Positions 1-9,509 of a stretch of DNA of 64,000 nucleotides are shown here, piece after piece. The stretch is taken from positions 127,353 to 191,352 of the forward strand of contig NZ_KE383942.1 of assembly GCF_000422885.1 (NCBI RefSeq). The letters run 5' to 3'. Source of the DNA: Ottowia thiooxydans DSM 14619 (lineage in GTDB: Bacteria; Pseudomonadota; Gammaproteobacteria; Burkholderiales; Burkholderiaceae_C). A program made the position numbers and the translations under genes. Every line of letters begins with the position of its first letter. The first letter of the stretch is position 1. Below the pieces are notes generated by a model, which was given only the letters and a program-made list of their open reading frames with translations, made no database searches and was not told the DNA's origin.

Positions 1-830
1 GTGACTGGCGCGGGCGTTTCAGCGCGAACGTACATCCCCCCCCAGCTGTAGTTAACGAAGCTTGGAAAACCGCTCTCCTTCACGGTGGGTACATCGGGCA
101 AATCAGGGTGACGTACATCACCAGTGACTGCAAGCGCCCGCAGTTTTCCGGCTTTGATTTGTGTCAGCGTTGCCAAGGGGTCGCTGATCGCCCAGTCGAG
201 CTGGTCACCCATCAAGCCCACCACCACGTCGCCGATTCCCTTGTAGCTGACGTAGACCTGCGGCGTCTGGGTGACATTGGCGAACCATGCCGCAGAAAGC
301 TCGAAGCCGCCCGTATAACCTCCCACGTTGAGCGATTTTCCGGCCTGGCGTGCGCCTTGCGTGATGTCCGCCACGCTCTTGAGCGGGGAGTTTGCCCCCG
401 TCACCAGAACCATCATTTGACGGGAGAGCCCGCTGATCGGTTTGAAATCATTTTGCGCGTCGTAAGGGACGCCCTTCATCAGAACCGGATTCACCGCCAT
501 GTGTGTGTTGGTCCCCAGAAAGATGGTGTGGCCATCGGCTGGTGCGTTCTTGACTGCCATGGCCGCAATAGCGCCATTGGCCCCAGGGCGGTTCTCGACA
601 ATGACGGGTTGACCCAAAGCCTTGCTGAGTTGTTCGCTGAAGAAGCGAGCGGTCATGTCAGACCCGCCCCCAGCTGCCGTGGGCACGACGATGCGCAATG
701 TGCGTGTTGGAAAACTGTCTTGCGCCCATGAAGCCGGGGCGAAGCTGACGCAGCATGCGAGTGCCCCAGCCATGGTGATGAACTTTTTGAAGTACCGAAA
801 GCCTGGAACGGAGTTTGCCTTGTTCGTCAT
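1..830 (-). CDS. Bug/TctC-family solute-binding protein (C-terminus beyond window)
   Basis: The minus strand is open from the ATG at 830 to the window edge, so the 3' end is missing. The start follows an AAGAGACA ribosome-binding-like stretch. The product opens with a basic, hydrophobic signal peptide ending in an ASWA-type cleavage site. It then shows TctC-family hallmarks: RIVVPTAAGGGSDMTAR, a VIVENRPGANG loop, an APADGHT segment and LRALAVTG near the break. Bug proteins bind carboxylates in the periplasm; the ligand cannot be read from sequence. It lies 66 bp downstream of the fused acyl-CoA dehydrogenase on the same strand and could share its transcript. No tctA or tctB is nearby. Confidence 0.9.
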   Translation of the reverse strand, partial: MTNKANSVPGFRYFKKFITMAGALACCVSFAPASWAQDSFPTRTLRIVVPTAAGGGSDMTARFFSEQLSKALGQPVIVENRPGANGAIAAMAVKNAPADGHTIFLGTNTHMAVNPVLMKGVPYDAQNDFKPISGLSRQMMVLVTGANSPLKSVADITQGARQAGKSLNVGGYTGGFELSAAWFANVTQTPQVYVSYKGIGDVVVGLMGDQLDWAISDPLATLTQIKAGKLRALAVTGDVRHPDLPDVPTVKESGFPSFVNYSWGGMYVRAETPAPV

Positions 831-896
831 ATTTGTCTCTTGAGTCATTGATGTAGTTTTGGAAAGCGGGGCGTGGGGAAAAGGCAATTTGCTGAA

Positions 897-3236
897 TCAG
901 CCGCGCGGATTCCCTGATGGCAAGGCCAGAATCTGTTTCGCGAGGATGTTGCGCTGGATCTCATTGGAGCCACCGAAGATGGCCGGCATGCGCGAGTCCA
1001 GGTACTGCCCCATCACGTCGGAGGCGATGCCGTTGATGAGTACGTCGTCCATCTGGCTGCCGTAGTCGCCCGCAAGTTCTACTAGCTCGTCAGTGATGCG
1101 TTGGTAGGTCTCGGTGCCCCAGATCTTCAGGTAGGAGACTTCCGGGCCCAGCTCTTCCCCGCCACGCAGCCGTCCCATGAAGAGCTCGAAAGCAGCTTTC
1201 AAGTCTCGTACGTCCAGAACGATCTGCGCGTAACGGTCGCGGAACCCGCCGTCCTCCAGCGCATCGGTGGCCTCCACCAGGCGGTCCAACTGAGCCAGCG
1301 CGTATTCGCATTGGCGCGGGGTACCGAAGAAGATGCGCTCTTCACGCAGAAACGAGTTGGCGACGTTCCATCCGTCGTCGATGCGACCCACCACGTTGGA
1401 GACGGGAACGCGCACGTTGTCAAAGAAGACCTCGCTGAACTCACCCTCGCCCTTGAGGTTGACGATGGGGCGAACCTTCACGCCCGGTGTTTTGAGGTTG
1501 ATCAGCAAGAAGGTGATGCCGCGCTGCTTGGCCATGCCTTCAGCCTTGTTCGTGCGCACCAACGCGAACATCCAATCAGCGCCCGGGCCGAGGGTGGTCC
1601 AGGTTTTCTGGCCGTTGACGATGAGGTCATCGCCGTCGAGGTGGGCGCTGGTGCGCAGGCTAGCCAAATCAGACCCGGCGTTGGGCTCGGAGTAGCCCTG
1701 GCACCACATGATTTCACCGTTCAACACGCGCGGTAGGTGGTAGCCGATCTGCTCAGGCGTGCCATGCATCAGCAACAGCTTGCCGATGGCCAGGCCATGA
1801 TCAGGGATGCGAGCGCAGCCGTAGCGTGCGATCTCTTCGGCGTAGATCACCTGCTTGGTGGCCGACAGGCCCATGCCCCCGGCCGACTTGGGCCAGGCAG
1901 GCGCGAGCCAACCTTTTTTTGAGAGCGACTGATACCAGTCAGAGATGTCTGCGTAGAACGCGCGCTTTTTCATGAAGCGCTTTTCAGGCGGATAGTTGGC
2001 AGCAATCCAGGTTGCCAACACGCGGCGGAATTCCTCGTCGGGCAGCTCGGCCACGTCTACATCGTCTGCTACCACCACGGGTGCTGAATCGCCCTGGCGC
2101 ACGCGGCCGCTTTTATGCAGCTCAGCGATGAACTGCCTGCGCTGCCATAGCGGATTGCCTAACCACGCGGAGAGCGTCAGGCTCCGCTTGAGGCACAAGC
2201 CGATGTCTGTCTCATCGGCGATGCCCATGCCGCCGTGCAGATGGATGGCCGCCTTGCTCACGAGTAACGCCGTGGCACCGGCACGGGCGCGCGCCGCACG
2301 CAGCGACTGGATGCGCGTGACTTCGTCCGTTGGGTTAATCCAGTCCTGCAGCGCATTCTCTACCGAAGAGCGGGCCAATTGGCAATGCATCCACATGTCG
2401 ACCATGCGGTGCTGCAGCGCCTGAAATGATGCGATGGGCTTGCCGAACTGAATGCGTTGCGAGGTGTAGGCTACTGTCGTTTCCAGCGCACGTTCGGCTA
2501 CGCCTACCAGCTCGAAAGCTGAGACCAGGCGAGCGAGTTCGATGGCGTACGCCACCGCTTCGCGCACAACCGGGCCGCGGGCCAGCAATGCGTCACCCGA
2601 AAGCGTGAGCCCATCGAAGGAAGCCGCGCCGAAGTTCAAGCCGTCCACCGTGCGGCTGTTCTGTACGCGTAAGCCCGCTTGGTCCGCGTCGACCCAGAAC
2701 AGTGCGGGGATGCTTTCGTCGAGAGCGTAGACCAGGAAGCCGTCGGCGGAGCTGGCCAGGGGCACGAAGCGTTTTTCTGCGCCTTGCAGTTGCCAGCCTT
2801 CGCCGTGCTTGCAGGCTTGCAGTTGGATATTCGCCAGATCAGGGGCACCGGCGGCTTCCTGCCAGGCCAAGGCTGCCACTTTCTCGCCACTCACCACGCC
2901 TTCAAGCAGCGCGCGGACGGTAGCGGATTCAGGTGCCAGAGGCACCAGGGCTTGCACCACCAGCACACTGCTGGCCACGAAGGGCTCGGGAGCCAGGCCT
3001 CGGCCGAGTTCGCTCGCAATCAACGCGGCTTCGGCCGCACCGAGGCCGTGGCCACCAAGGCTCTCGGGTACCAGCACCCCGAACCAACCAGCCTCGGCCA
3101 TCGCGAGCCACACAGCTCTATCGAAGGGCTCAGCGGTGTCGCGGATACGGCGTACGCGTGCCGGAGCTGGCCGTCGTTCATGGAATGCCTGCACGCTGTC
3201 GCGCAGCATGGTCTGGGTTTCATCGAGAGTTGTCAT
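897..3236 (-). CDS. Fused two-domain acyl-CoA dehydrogenase
   Basis: The 779-residue product is about twice the usual acyl-CoA dehydrogenase length because two dehydrogenase units are joined in one chain. The first (about residues 1-375) has the GKPIASFQALQH and HLHGGMGIADE segments but a degenerate FAD-side motif. The second (about 400-779) keeps the classic YSEPNAGSDL signature starting at residue 515, NGQKTWTT, and a C-terminal FGGSNEIQRNILAK motif. Single-chain alpha-beta fusions such as mycobacterial FadE34 act on branched or steroid side-chain CoA esters, so a bulky substrate is plausible here, but this is inference. The enzyme would introduce an alpha-beta double bond using FAD. The ATG at 3236 is the only sensible start. 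Confidence 0.9.
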   Translation of the reverse strand: MTTLDETQTMLRDSVQAFHERRPAPARVRRIRDTAEPFDRAVWLAMAEAGWFGVLVPESLGGHGLGAAEAALIASELGRGLAPEPFVASSVLVVQALVPLAPESATVRALLEGVVSGEKVAALAWQEAAGAPDLANIQLQACKHGEGWQLQGAEKRFVPLASSADGFLVYALDESIPALFWVDADQAGLRVQNSRTVDGLNFGAASFDGLTLSGDALLARGPVVREAVAYAIELARLVSAFELVGVAERALETTVAYTSQRIQFGKPIASFQALQHRMVDMWMHCQLARSSVENALQDWINPTDEVTRIQSLRAARARAGATALLVSKAAIHLHGGMGIADETDIGLCLKRSLTLSAWLGNPLWQRRQFIAELHKSGRVRQGDSAPVVVADDVDVAELPDEEFRRVLATWIAANYPPEKRFMKKRAFYADISDWYQSLSKKGWLAPAWPKSAGGMGLSATKQVIYAEEIARYGCARIPDHGLAIGKLLLMHGTPEQIGYHLPRVLNGEIMWCQGYSEPNAGSDLASLRTSAHLDGDDLIVNGQKTWTTLGPGADWMFALVRTNKAEGMAKQRGITFLLINLKTPGVKVRPIVNLKGEGEFSEVFFDNVRVPVSNVVGRIDDGWNVANSFLREERIFFGTPRQCEYALAQLDRLVEATDALEDGGFRDRYAQIVLDVRDLKAAFELFMGRLRGGEELGPEVSYLKIWGTETYQRITDELVELAGDYGSQMDDVLINGIASDVMGQYLDSRMPAIFGGSNEIQRNILAKQILALPSGNPRG

Positions 3237-3914
3237 GGGATCTGTAATGAGTCAGTGCATGCCATCTGAAAGTGGCGTTGCAGATAGGGGGTGGCCGAGT
3301 CTTTTCGGCAGAAAGGGGATAGCCGCGCAAAGACTCGCGAAGCTTGAGCTTCGGCTGCTTGCCGGTGGCCCGTGTGGGGAAGAACTTCCACAAACACGGT
3401 TTTGTCTGGCAACCGCTAATTAGCTATCTCGTCTTTTCCAAAAGCGCGGATGTCTTCACACGTAGCTTTTTAGTCGTCCTCACTCCGTTTGGTATGTCAT
3501 TCATGACGCGGAGTTTACCGGCCGGCTAGTAAAAATGAAAGGTATCCTTATGCATCAAATACTCGGTAAAACCCTAGGTCTGTCCGTGATCTGGTTTATT
3601 CGCTGCCAAGATTAGTGGCGCGCGTAAGGGTGCGTGGGTGCTTATGTCGCGGCTGCGCCGGTATGCCACCGGCATGGCGAGGCGGCCATGGGCAACTGCA
3701 CACGCCAGTGCCCATGCGGCAGTCCAAGCGAGTCCCTATCAGGTTGCCGCTATTTGCTTGCGCGACTAACGAATCGCTTGCGCCGAGAAGGGGGAAGCGC
3801 TAACGAGGGCGATGATCGATGTCCCAGACAGCCGGCAGGGAGGCTGTGGAATGGGACGATCGCCTTGGCCAGGTTCAGATACTTGGTCGCAATGTGATGG
3901 CGGCGGATCAGCGA
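3237..3914. other. Long intergenic stretch with no convincing gene
   Basis: Between the start of the fused acyl-CoA dehydrogenase and the end of the SBF-like transporter I see no family-like protein. A 26-codon ATG frame at 3535-3615 has no recognisable ribosome binding site or homology. The part around 3400-3560 is more AT-rich than its surroundings and probably carries the upstream signals of the dehydrogenase gene. The part around 3600-3800 is GC-rich and unassigned. Confidence 0.4.
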
Positions 3915-4913
3915 TCAGGCCTTGTTTTCGTGAGTGCTCGTGAGAGGGGCGCTCGTCCGACGCGAATAACGATGTGCCAACGCGGCGCAAACCATAAGCT
4001 GCATCTGATGGAACAGCATGAGCGGCAGCACAATGGCCCCGACCGACGCTGCTGGGAAAAGCACCTTGGCCATCGGCACGCCACTGGCCAAGCTCTTCTT
4101 GGAGCCGCAGAACACGATGGTGATTTCATCGGCTTTGTCAAAGCCCAGCTTACGCGCTGCCAAAGCGGTAAGCACGAGCGCGAGCGTCAGCAGCACCGCG
4201 CACACGACGAGTAACCCGGCCAGAGCCGAGAGTGGCACCTGTTTCCACAAGCCCTCAATCACAGCGGCGCTGAAGGCGGTGTAGACCACCAGCAAGATCG
4301 ATCCCTGATCGACGAACTTCAGGGTAGACGCGTGACGTTTGACGAAGCTCCCAATCCACGGGCGCAGGAGATGACCAGCCACAAATGGCACCATCAGCTG
4401 CAGCAGGATGCGGCCAATCGCATCAAGCGAGCCGCCACTCTGGTGGTGCGGCACCACCAGTGCGCTGACCAGCAGCGGGGTGATGAACACACCCAACAAG
4501 GTGGAGGCGGAGGCACTGCACACCGCTGCTGGAACGTTGCCACGCGCCAGTGAAGTGAACGCAATGGCTGACTGAACGGTCGCTGGGAGGACGCAAAGAT
4601 ACAGGATCCCGACATACAGCTCGGGCGTGACCAATGGCGCCAATGCTGGTTTGAGGATCATCCCCAGCAATGGAAAGAGCACGAAGGTGCTGCAGAGCAC
4701 CAGCAGGTGCAACCGCCAATGGGTCACCCCCGCAAAGACCGCCTCCCTGGAGAGCTTGGCGCCGTGGAGGAAGAAAAGCAGCCCTATGGCGACCGTGGTC
4801 GCCATTTCAAAAAGGCGGGCTGTTGGGCCACTCGCGGGCAGCAGGCTTGCCGCTGTGACCGTGGCTATGAGTGCCAGGGTGAAATTGTCTGGAAGGAAGC
4901 GCGGGCGTGTCAT
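3915..4913 (-). CDS. SBF-like (bile acid:sodium symporter fold) transporter
   Basis: This 332-residue polytopic membrane protein has about nine or ten hydrophobic segments and the layout of the SBF-like/YfeH group (PF13593). Recognisable parts are GLLFFLHGAKLSREAV near the N-terminus, LCVLPATVQSAIAFTSLARGN in the middle and FCGSKKSLASGVPMAKVLF near the C-terminus. These proteins move organic anions or related solutes across the inner membrane; the substrate is not evident. The ATG at 4913 is chosen because the in-frame extension to 5099 would run into the divergent LysR gene and is not hydrophobic. The gene is divergent from that regulator with a 69-bp gap, so LysR control is likely. Confidence 0.85.
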   Translation of the reverse strand: MTRPRFLPDNFTLALIATVTAASLLPASGPTARLFEMATTVAIGLLFFLHGAKLSREAVFAGVTHWRLHLLVLCSTFVLFPLLGMILKPALAPLVTPELYVGILYLCVLPATVQSAIAFTSLARGNVPAAVCSASASTLLGVFITPLLVSALVVPHHQSGGSLDAIGRILLQLMVPFVAGHLLRPWIGSFVKRHASTLKFVDQGSILLVVYTAFSAAVIEGLWKQVPLSALAGLLVVCAVLLTLALVLTALAARKLGFDKADEITIVFCGSKKSLASGVPMAKVLFPAASVGAIVLPLMLFHQMQLMVCAALAHRYSRRTSAPLTSTHENKA

Positions 4914-4955
4914 GCGGCAATTGGAGCTTGCGGAGATTGAAAAGTGAAATGGATT

Positions 4956-4968
4956 TATCTGATGGATA
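4956..4968. promoter_or_regulatory. Candidate LysR box (T-N11-A) between transporter and lysR gene
   Basis: The sequence TATCTGATGGATA is an inverted repeat (TATC, five bases, GATA) and fits the T-N11-A rule for LysR-type operators exactly. It sits in the 69-bp divergent gap, 14 bp before the regulator's start codon, where autoregulatory LysR sites are usually found. Confidence 0.5.
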
Positions 4969-4982
4969 TATGATTCAAAGTC

Positions 4983-5891
4983 ATGAATGTCACTTTGCGC
5001 CAGCTTCGGGTATTTCGCGCCATCGCCGAAGAGCACAACTTCAGCCGTGTGGGCGAACGCATTGGCTTGACCCAACCTGCGGTAAGCCGGTCCATCCACG
5101 AACTGGAGTCGCAGCTTGGGATCAGGCTTCTGGACCGAACAACGCGCGAAGTGGCGCTAACCAGCGCGGGCCAATCATTGGCCACGCGCCTGGATTGGCT
5201 CCTTGATGAACTCGATCAAGCGCTGCGAGATGTAGGGGACATGGGCAGTGCCTTACGCGGACGGGTGCGAGTTGCCAGCAGCCCAACGCTCTCTGCCAAT
5301 CTCATGCCTGAATGCATTGCGGCCTGCTTGCAGCACGAGCCAGACATACAGTTGGTCCTGCTAGACCGCATTCAGCAAGATGTCCTGGCCAGCGTGCGAG
5401 CGGGTGAGGTGGATTTCGGCCTGGTGATAGAGCCTTCGCCCATCAATGACCTCCACTGCGAATCCATCATGCAGGACCCGTTCGTGCTGGTGGCCCCGAA
5501 AACCCATCCGTTAATGCAACACAGCTCACTGCGATGGTCGGCATTGAGCGGGCAGCCCTTAGTGTTGCTGGACTATGCCTCTGGCAGCCGGCGCTTGATT
5601 GATGCTGCGTTGGGGCGCCATGGCGCGCAGTGCGAGGTGGCCCAGGAGCTCGGCCACCCCACCACTGTCTTCCGAATGGTCGAGGCGGGTATTGGCATCA
5701 GTGTCATGCCGGCACTTGCGGTTCCTCCGGAAGGTCTAGGCCAACTCGCCACGCGCCCTTTGATACCGGTCGTTCAGCGAGACATCGTGCTGGTGCACCG
5801 TCGCAATCGCTCACCTTCACCCGTCGCACATCGCGTTTGGGAACTCATCCGCGGGACGGTCATGGGCCGTGTTGAAAAGCAGATTCGGTAG
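4983..5891 (+). CDS. LysR-family transcriptional regulator
   Basis: The 302-residue product begins with the typical LysR winged helix-turn-helix (RQLRVFRAIAEEHNFSRV, LTQPAVSRSIHELESQLG, LLDRTTREVALTSAG, residues about 6-66). A periplasmic-binding-like effector domain follows (about 90-290), including GIGISVMPALAV. It is transcribed away from the SBF-like transporter and probably controls it in response to a small organic ligand. The effector is unknown. Confidence 0.93.
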   Translation: MNVTLRQLRVFRAIAEEHNFSRVGERIGLTQPAVSRSIHELESQLGIRLLDRTTREVALTSAGQSLATRLDWLLDELDQALRDVGDMGSALRGRVRVASSPTLSANLMPECIAACLQHEPDIQLVLLDRIQQDVLASVRAGEVDFGLVIEPSPINDLHCESIMQDPFVLVAPKTHPLMQHSSLRWSALSGQPLVLLDYASGSRRLIDAALGRHGAQCEVAQELGHPTTVFRMVEAGIGISVMPALAVPPEGLGQLATRPLIPVVQRDIVLVHRRNRSPSPVAHRVWELIRGTVMGRVEKQIR

Positions 5892-6049
5892 GACACCTCA
5901 TCAGTTGCAAAAGGGCTTTTCAGCAGTCTGACGTGTCCAGGAAGACGTGCGCGTTCTTTTCGGTTCGCTTCAAGGCAACTGCGCTTGTGACCCTGGCAGT
6001 GACTGGAATCCACGGGTCATAATTCACCCTAAAGCAAAAGGATCGTTCT

Positions 6050-6748
6050 GTGAGTCTATCTGAGCAGCAAGGCGACGTACTGCGCCGTGAAAGCCGTCTA
6101 CGGACGTTGCCCGAACAAATAGCAGAGCGTTTATATGAGTCGATCGTCTCCGAGCGCGTTCAACCTGGCGAGCGCTTGAGGGAGGACGCACTGGCAACGT
6201 CGTTCAACGTGAGCCGCGGGCCCATTCGTGAAGCGCTTCGCATTCTGGAAAACGACGGCGTGATTCAAATGCTCCCGAATCGCGGGGCCTATGTAAGCAA
6301 GCTCTCCGTTGAGGAAGTCAACAGCGTTTTTGAAGTTCGAATATTGCTGGCCGGTGCCATGATCCGAGGGCTTGCGAATGCCAGCAAGGCAGTTTTGAGC
6401 GACTTTGAGAAGAGAGTGCAAAAACTCGAGGGGCTTGCCAATGAGCCAGGAGAACAAGCGGACACCTATGCCGCCTGTAGCGTTGATCTTTCGTTGACCT
6501 TGGCAGAGTCTTGCGGCAATCCCGTTCTCGCCCAATTTATGGGATCGTTGGCGCGCCGTAGCTGGCGCTACACGAAACTGAGCCTAAGAACGGTGGAGCG
6601 CAGGCAATCGTCGGCTACGAATTGGCGGCAAATTTACAACTACGTGAAAAAGGGCGAAGTGCAGGAGGCGGGCGAGATCATGCAGAGATTGGTGAACGCC
6701 ACTCGTCTGGATGCAGTGAAGTATCTTTCTGAAGTGGGGCCTTCCTAA
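6050..6748 (+). CDS. GntR-family (FCD type) regulator, paralogue 1 of the carboxylase island
   Basis: The 232-residue product starts at a GTG codon preceded by AAAAGGA. It has a GntR winged helix (LRTLPEQIAERLYESIV, GERLREDALATSFNVSRG, PIREALRILE; residues about 18-85) followed by an all-helical FCD ligand-binding domain. It is strikingly similar to the second GntR gene at 11465-12196, with shared blocks such as PEQIAER, RGP-REALRILE and NRGA-V, so one probably arose by duplication. It is convergent with the CaiB-type gene. It may bind the operator-like elements at 8239 and 12449. Confidence 0.92.
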   Translation: MSLSEQQGDVLRRESRLRTLPEQIAERLYESIVSERVQPGERLREDALATSFNVSRGPIREALRILENDGVIQMLPNRGAYVSKLSVEEVNSVFEVRILLAGAMIRGLANASKAVLSDFEKRVQKLEGLANEPGEQADTYAACSVDLSLTLAESCGNPVLAQFMGSLARRSWRYTKLSLRTVERRQSSATNWRQIYNYVKKGEVQEAGEIMQRLVNATRLDAVKYLSEVGPS

Positions 6749-6883
6749 GAGCATGAACGCTTTCCAAGGTGCGCTCAAGATCCTGAATCAAAGTGGCCAA
6801 GCAGAAAATGAAAGTTCCAGCTCTATGCGTTTCAGCACTTCATTGCATCTGAAAAATACCACTTAAGATTTAGATTCTTAAGC

Positions 6884-8137
6884 TCAGCTGCCGGACAATC
6901 CTTCTGCGCCGCTAGGGCTGGATTGGAAAATGATCCCTTGGCTGCTCAGGCGATCTACTTCTTCCCTTGAGAGGCCGGCAAGATCAATGAGCACGCGCTC
7001 CGTATCCCGTCCTACTGCCCCGCCGCTTGAGTAAACGTGCCCGGGCGTGGCAGACAGTTTGGGAACCACGCCCGCCACAGTAACCGTGCCAAGCGTGTCG
7101 TGAGGCACTTCGAGCAACATGTCGCGCGCTTTGAAGTGAGCATCCTGGAAGATATCTTCCATGGTGAAGATCCGGGTTGCGGGTACACCCGCCGCTTCCA
7201 GTTTCTGCTCAAGTTCCGTCAAGGCAAGCGAGTTTGTCCACTCAGAGATAAGCCCATCCAGGGCTTCGCTATTGGAAGAGCGAGCACGCGCCTCTGCGTA
7301 GTCCGGGTGGGTTGCGAGATGAGCTTGCCCCATGGCCTCCGCCAAGCGTTGAAAGACGGCGTTTCCCATGGCAGTGATGTGAATGTGGGAGCCATCACCT
7401 GTAGGGTAGAGATTGTTGGGTGTACTGTCTGGAAGCTTCGAGCCCGCGCGATTGGCGATGAACCCCAGTTTTTCATAGGCGGGAACATGTGGTTCCATGA
7501 AGCTGAAAGCGGACTCATAAAGGCTGGCGTCAATCAACTGGCCGTGCCCTGAATCTTTCTCATGCAACAACGCCATCACTGCCCCAAATGCGGCGTAGAG
7601 GCCGGTCACGCAATCAGTCAGCGAGACTGCCGCGCGAGAGGGCGGACGATCTGGATCGCCGGTCACATGGCGTAGGCCGCTGACCGCCTCACCGATGACG
7701 CCATAGCCGGCCCTCTCGCTATAGGGCCCGTTCTGCCCAAAGCCGCTGATGCGCACCATGATCAGGGCGGGGTTGATCGCCGAGAGCGCCTCGTAACCCA
7801 ATCCCCACTTTTCCAATGCGCCTGGTCTGAAGTTTTCAATGACCACGTCGCACTCCTTCACCAGCCTGCGAACAATCTCCCGTCCTTCTTCGGAACGAAG
7901 ATTCAACGAGATGAGTGACTTGTTACGCAGGATGCTGGCTCCGTAAAGAGATTCTCCTTGGTAGCTTTTGCCCATCATGCGCACCGCGTCTCCTTCGGCT
8001 GGCTCCACTTTGATCACTTCGGCACCGAAATCTGCAAAGAGGCGGCCGCAGAACGGCCCGGCAACCGTCGAACCCAATTCAAGAACTCGATAACCGGAAA
8101 GAGGGCCGGAGCCCTTTTTTGAGGGAGGGTGGTTCAT
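6884..8137 (-). CDS. CaiB/BaiF family class III CoA-transferase
   Basis: The 417-residue product carries the class III CoA-transferase pattern: YRVLELGSTVAGPFCGRLFADFGAEVIKVE at the N-terminus (here only described), ENFRPGALEKWGLGYEAL, and GQLIDASLYESA, whose Asp matches the catalytic aspartate of formyl-CoA transferase. It would move CoA between organic acids, making a substrate acyl-CoA. ATG 8137 is preferred because the family motif starts about 14 residues later; a TTG at 8212 is a weaker alternative. It is divergent from the Bug/carboxyltransferase pair and shares with them a regulatory gap of about 340 bp. Confidence 0.9.
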   Translation of the reverse strand: MNHPPSKKGSGPLSGYRVLELGSTVAGPFCGRLFADFGAEVIKVEPAEGDAVRMMGKSYQGESLYGASILRNKSLISLNLRSEEGREIVRRLVKECDVVIENFRPGALEKWGLGYEALSAINPALIMVRISGFGQNGPYSERAGYGVIGEAVSGLRHVTGDPDRPPSRAAVSLTDCVTGLYAAFGAVMALLHEKDSGHGQLIDASLYESAFSFMEPHVPAYEKLGFIANRAGSKLPDSTPNNLYPTGDGSHIHITAMGNAVFQRLAEAMGQAHLATHPDYAEARARSSNSEALDGLISEWTNSLALTELEQKLEAAGVPATRIFTMEDIFQDAHFKARDMLLEVPHDTLGTVTVAGVVPKLSATPGHVYSSGGAVGRDTERVLIDLAGLSREEVDRLSSQGIIFQSSPSGAEGLSGS

Positions 8138-8475
8138 AAAAGCAAGTTGAAAAATCAGGCCAATACCAAGGGCGGTTGTGGTGTCAGGCGTGCAAACCTG
8201 CGGGTAATTCAACCACCCAGTTCATTGCCGATATTATTATTGTCAACAAGTTGAATGTCTACTACAATTTCCGTGACGTCATTTCTCCATGGCTGCATGC
8301 TGGGGTGTTTCCGAACACGCCCGAGGCGGTGGCCGGGTTTGGTTGTTGTGGTGTGAGAACAGGTCGTCATCGGAATGAGAGACGCTGTAGTTCAAGCGCA
8401 GCAACACATGCCAGGCTCCGTGTGTCGCTTGTGATTCATTGCCTGGGAACACTAAGAAAGAATGGAGACAAAGAC
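8138..8475. promoter_or_regulatory. Divergent regulatory region of the carboxylase island
   Basis: This 338-bp gap separates the CoA-transferase from the Bug gene. Its most notable content is an AT-rich block around 8230-8275 holding the operator-like element described at 8239. A ribosome binding site (GGAGACA) at 8465 serves the rightward gene. No coding sequence is supported here. Confidence 0.6.
8239..8268 (+). promoter_or_regulatory. Operator-like element, copy 1 (GntR candidate)
   Basis: The core TTGTCAACAA (8240-8249) is a 4+2+4 inverted repeat of the kind bound by GntR/FCD regulators. It is followed after four bases by GAATGTCTACTA. The whole 30 bp matches the reverse complement of 12449-12478 at 24 of 30 positions by direct count. 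The second copy lies in the other divergent promoter of the same island. Confidence 0.6.
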
Positions 8476-9456
8476 ATGCTTCAACGCAGAGAAGTCATGA
8501 AACGGATCGCCGCAGCCTCAATGGCGGGTTCTTCTGGGGCCGTGTTGGCTCAAACCGGCTATCCCTCAAAGCCGATCAACATGGTGTGTGGCTTTGCAGC
8601 GGGTAGCGCCACCGATGTCGTGGCGCGGGTGATCTCGATCAAACTGGGGCAGCGGCTTGGTCAGCCCGCGCTCGTGCAGAACGTCACAGGCGCGGCGTCG
8701 ACCATCGCCGCGGACGCAGTCGTTCGGTCTGCGCCGGATGGCTACACGCTGATGACGGTGTCCAGCGCCATCACCATTGTTCCGGCGGTCTACAAAAACC
8801 TGAAGTTCGACGTCGAGAAGGATTTGGTTGCCATCGCCAATATCGGCTTTATCCCAACCGTGCTGATGGTGACGGATTCCATGCCTGTGCGAACGCTCGC
8901 GGAATTCGTGGAGTACGCGAAGGCACATCCCGACAAATTGAACTACGGCTCATCGGGTACAGGTGGGTCCACTCACCTGGCTGCGGCATTGCTGGCTCAA
9001 ACCCTGGGGCTGCGCATGACCCATGTGCCCTATCGTGGAAATGGGCCGGCAGGGCAAGCCTTGATGGCCGGGGAAATTCAAGCCCTGGTGGACACCACGG
9101 TTTTGGCGGCGCAATCCGTTCGTACGGGGCGGGTCCGCGCGCTCGCGGTTACGGGCAACGCGCGCTCACCGGCCCTACCCGATGTACCTACCTTTGCTGA
9201 GGCTGGCGTCAAAAACTTCGACGCTTCAGTGATGTTCGGCATCATGGGGCCTAAAAAAATGCCACAAGCTGCGGTGGAGCGAATCAATCGCGAAGTGGCA
9301 GAGGTGTTGAACGATCCTGCCGTGCAGGAGCAGCTAGGTAAGACAGGTGGCCTTCAGCTGGCGCCTATGTCGCAGGAACAGTACGCAAAACTGATATCTG
9401 ACGAAATCTCCAAGTGGAAGAAGCTGGCCACACAAATGGACATTCGCGCTGAATGA
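8476..9456 (+). CDS. Bug/TctC-family solute-binding protein
   Basis: The 326-residue exported protein begins with a Tat-like or Sec signal (MLQRREVMKRIAAASMAG, cleavage near VLA-QT). The mature part shows the Bug pattern: KPINMVCGFAAGSATDVVAR, the ligand-loop region NVTGAAS, APDGYTL and VRALAVTG. It probably delivers the acid processed by the adjacent carboxylase. The ATG at 8476 follows GGAGACA at good spacing; the longer in-frame extension has no signal peptide at its start. The carboxyltransferase gene follows after 53 bp. Confidence 0.93.
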   Translation: MLQRREVMKRIAAASMAGSSGAVLAQTGYPSKPINMVCGFAAGSATDVVARVISIKLGQRLGQPALVQNVTGAASTIAADAVVRSAPDGYTLMTVSSAITIVPAVYKNLKFDVEKDLVAIANIGFIPTVLMVTDSMPVRTLAEFVEYAKAHPDKLNYGSSGTGGSTHLAAALLAQTLGLRMTHVPYRGNGPAGQALMAGEIQALVDTTVLAAQSVRTGRVRALAVTGNARSPALPDVPTFAEAGVKNFDASVMFGIMGPKKMPQAAVERINREVAEVLNDPAVQEQLGKTGGLQLAPMSQEQYAKLISDEISKWKKLATQMDIRAE

Positions 9457-9509
9457 ATCCAGGCCAAACAGGCCCTACCAAATAAGCAAACTCAGGAGTG
9501 CATAGATTC

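Noticed and set aside
3535-3615. A 26-codon ATG frame in the 3.2-3.9 kb gap
   Set aside because: No recognisable ribosome site, no family resemblance and too short to separate from chance.
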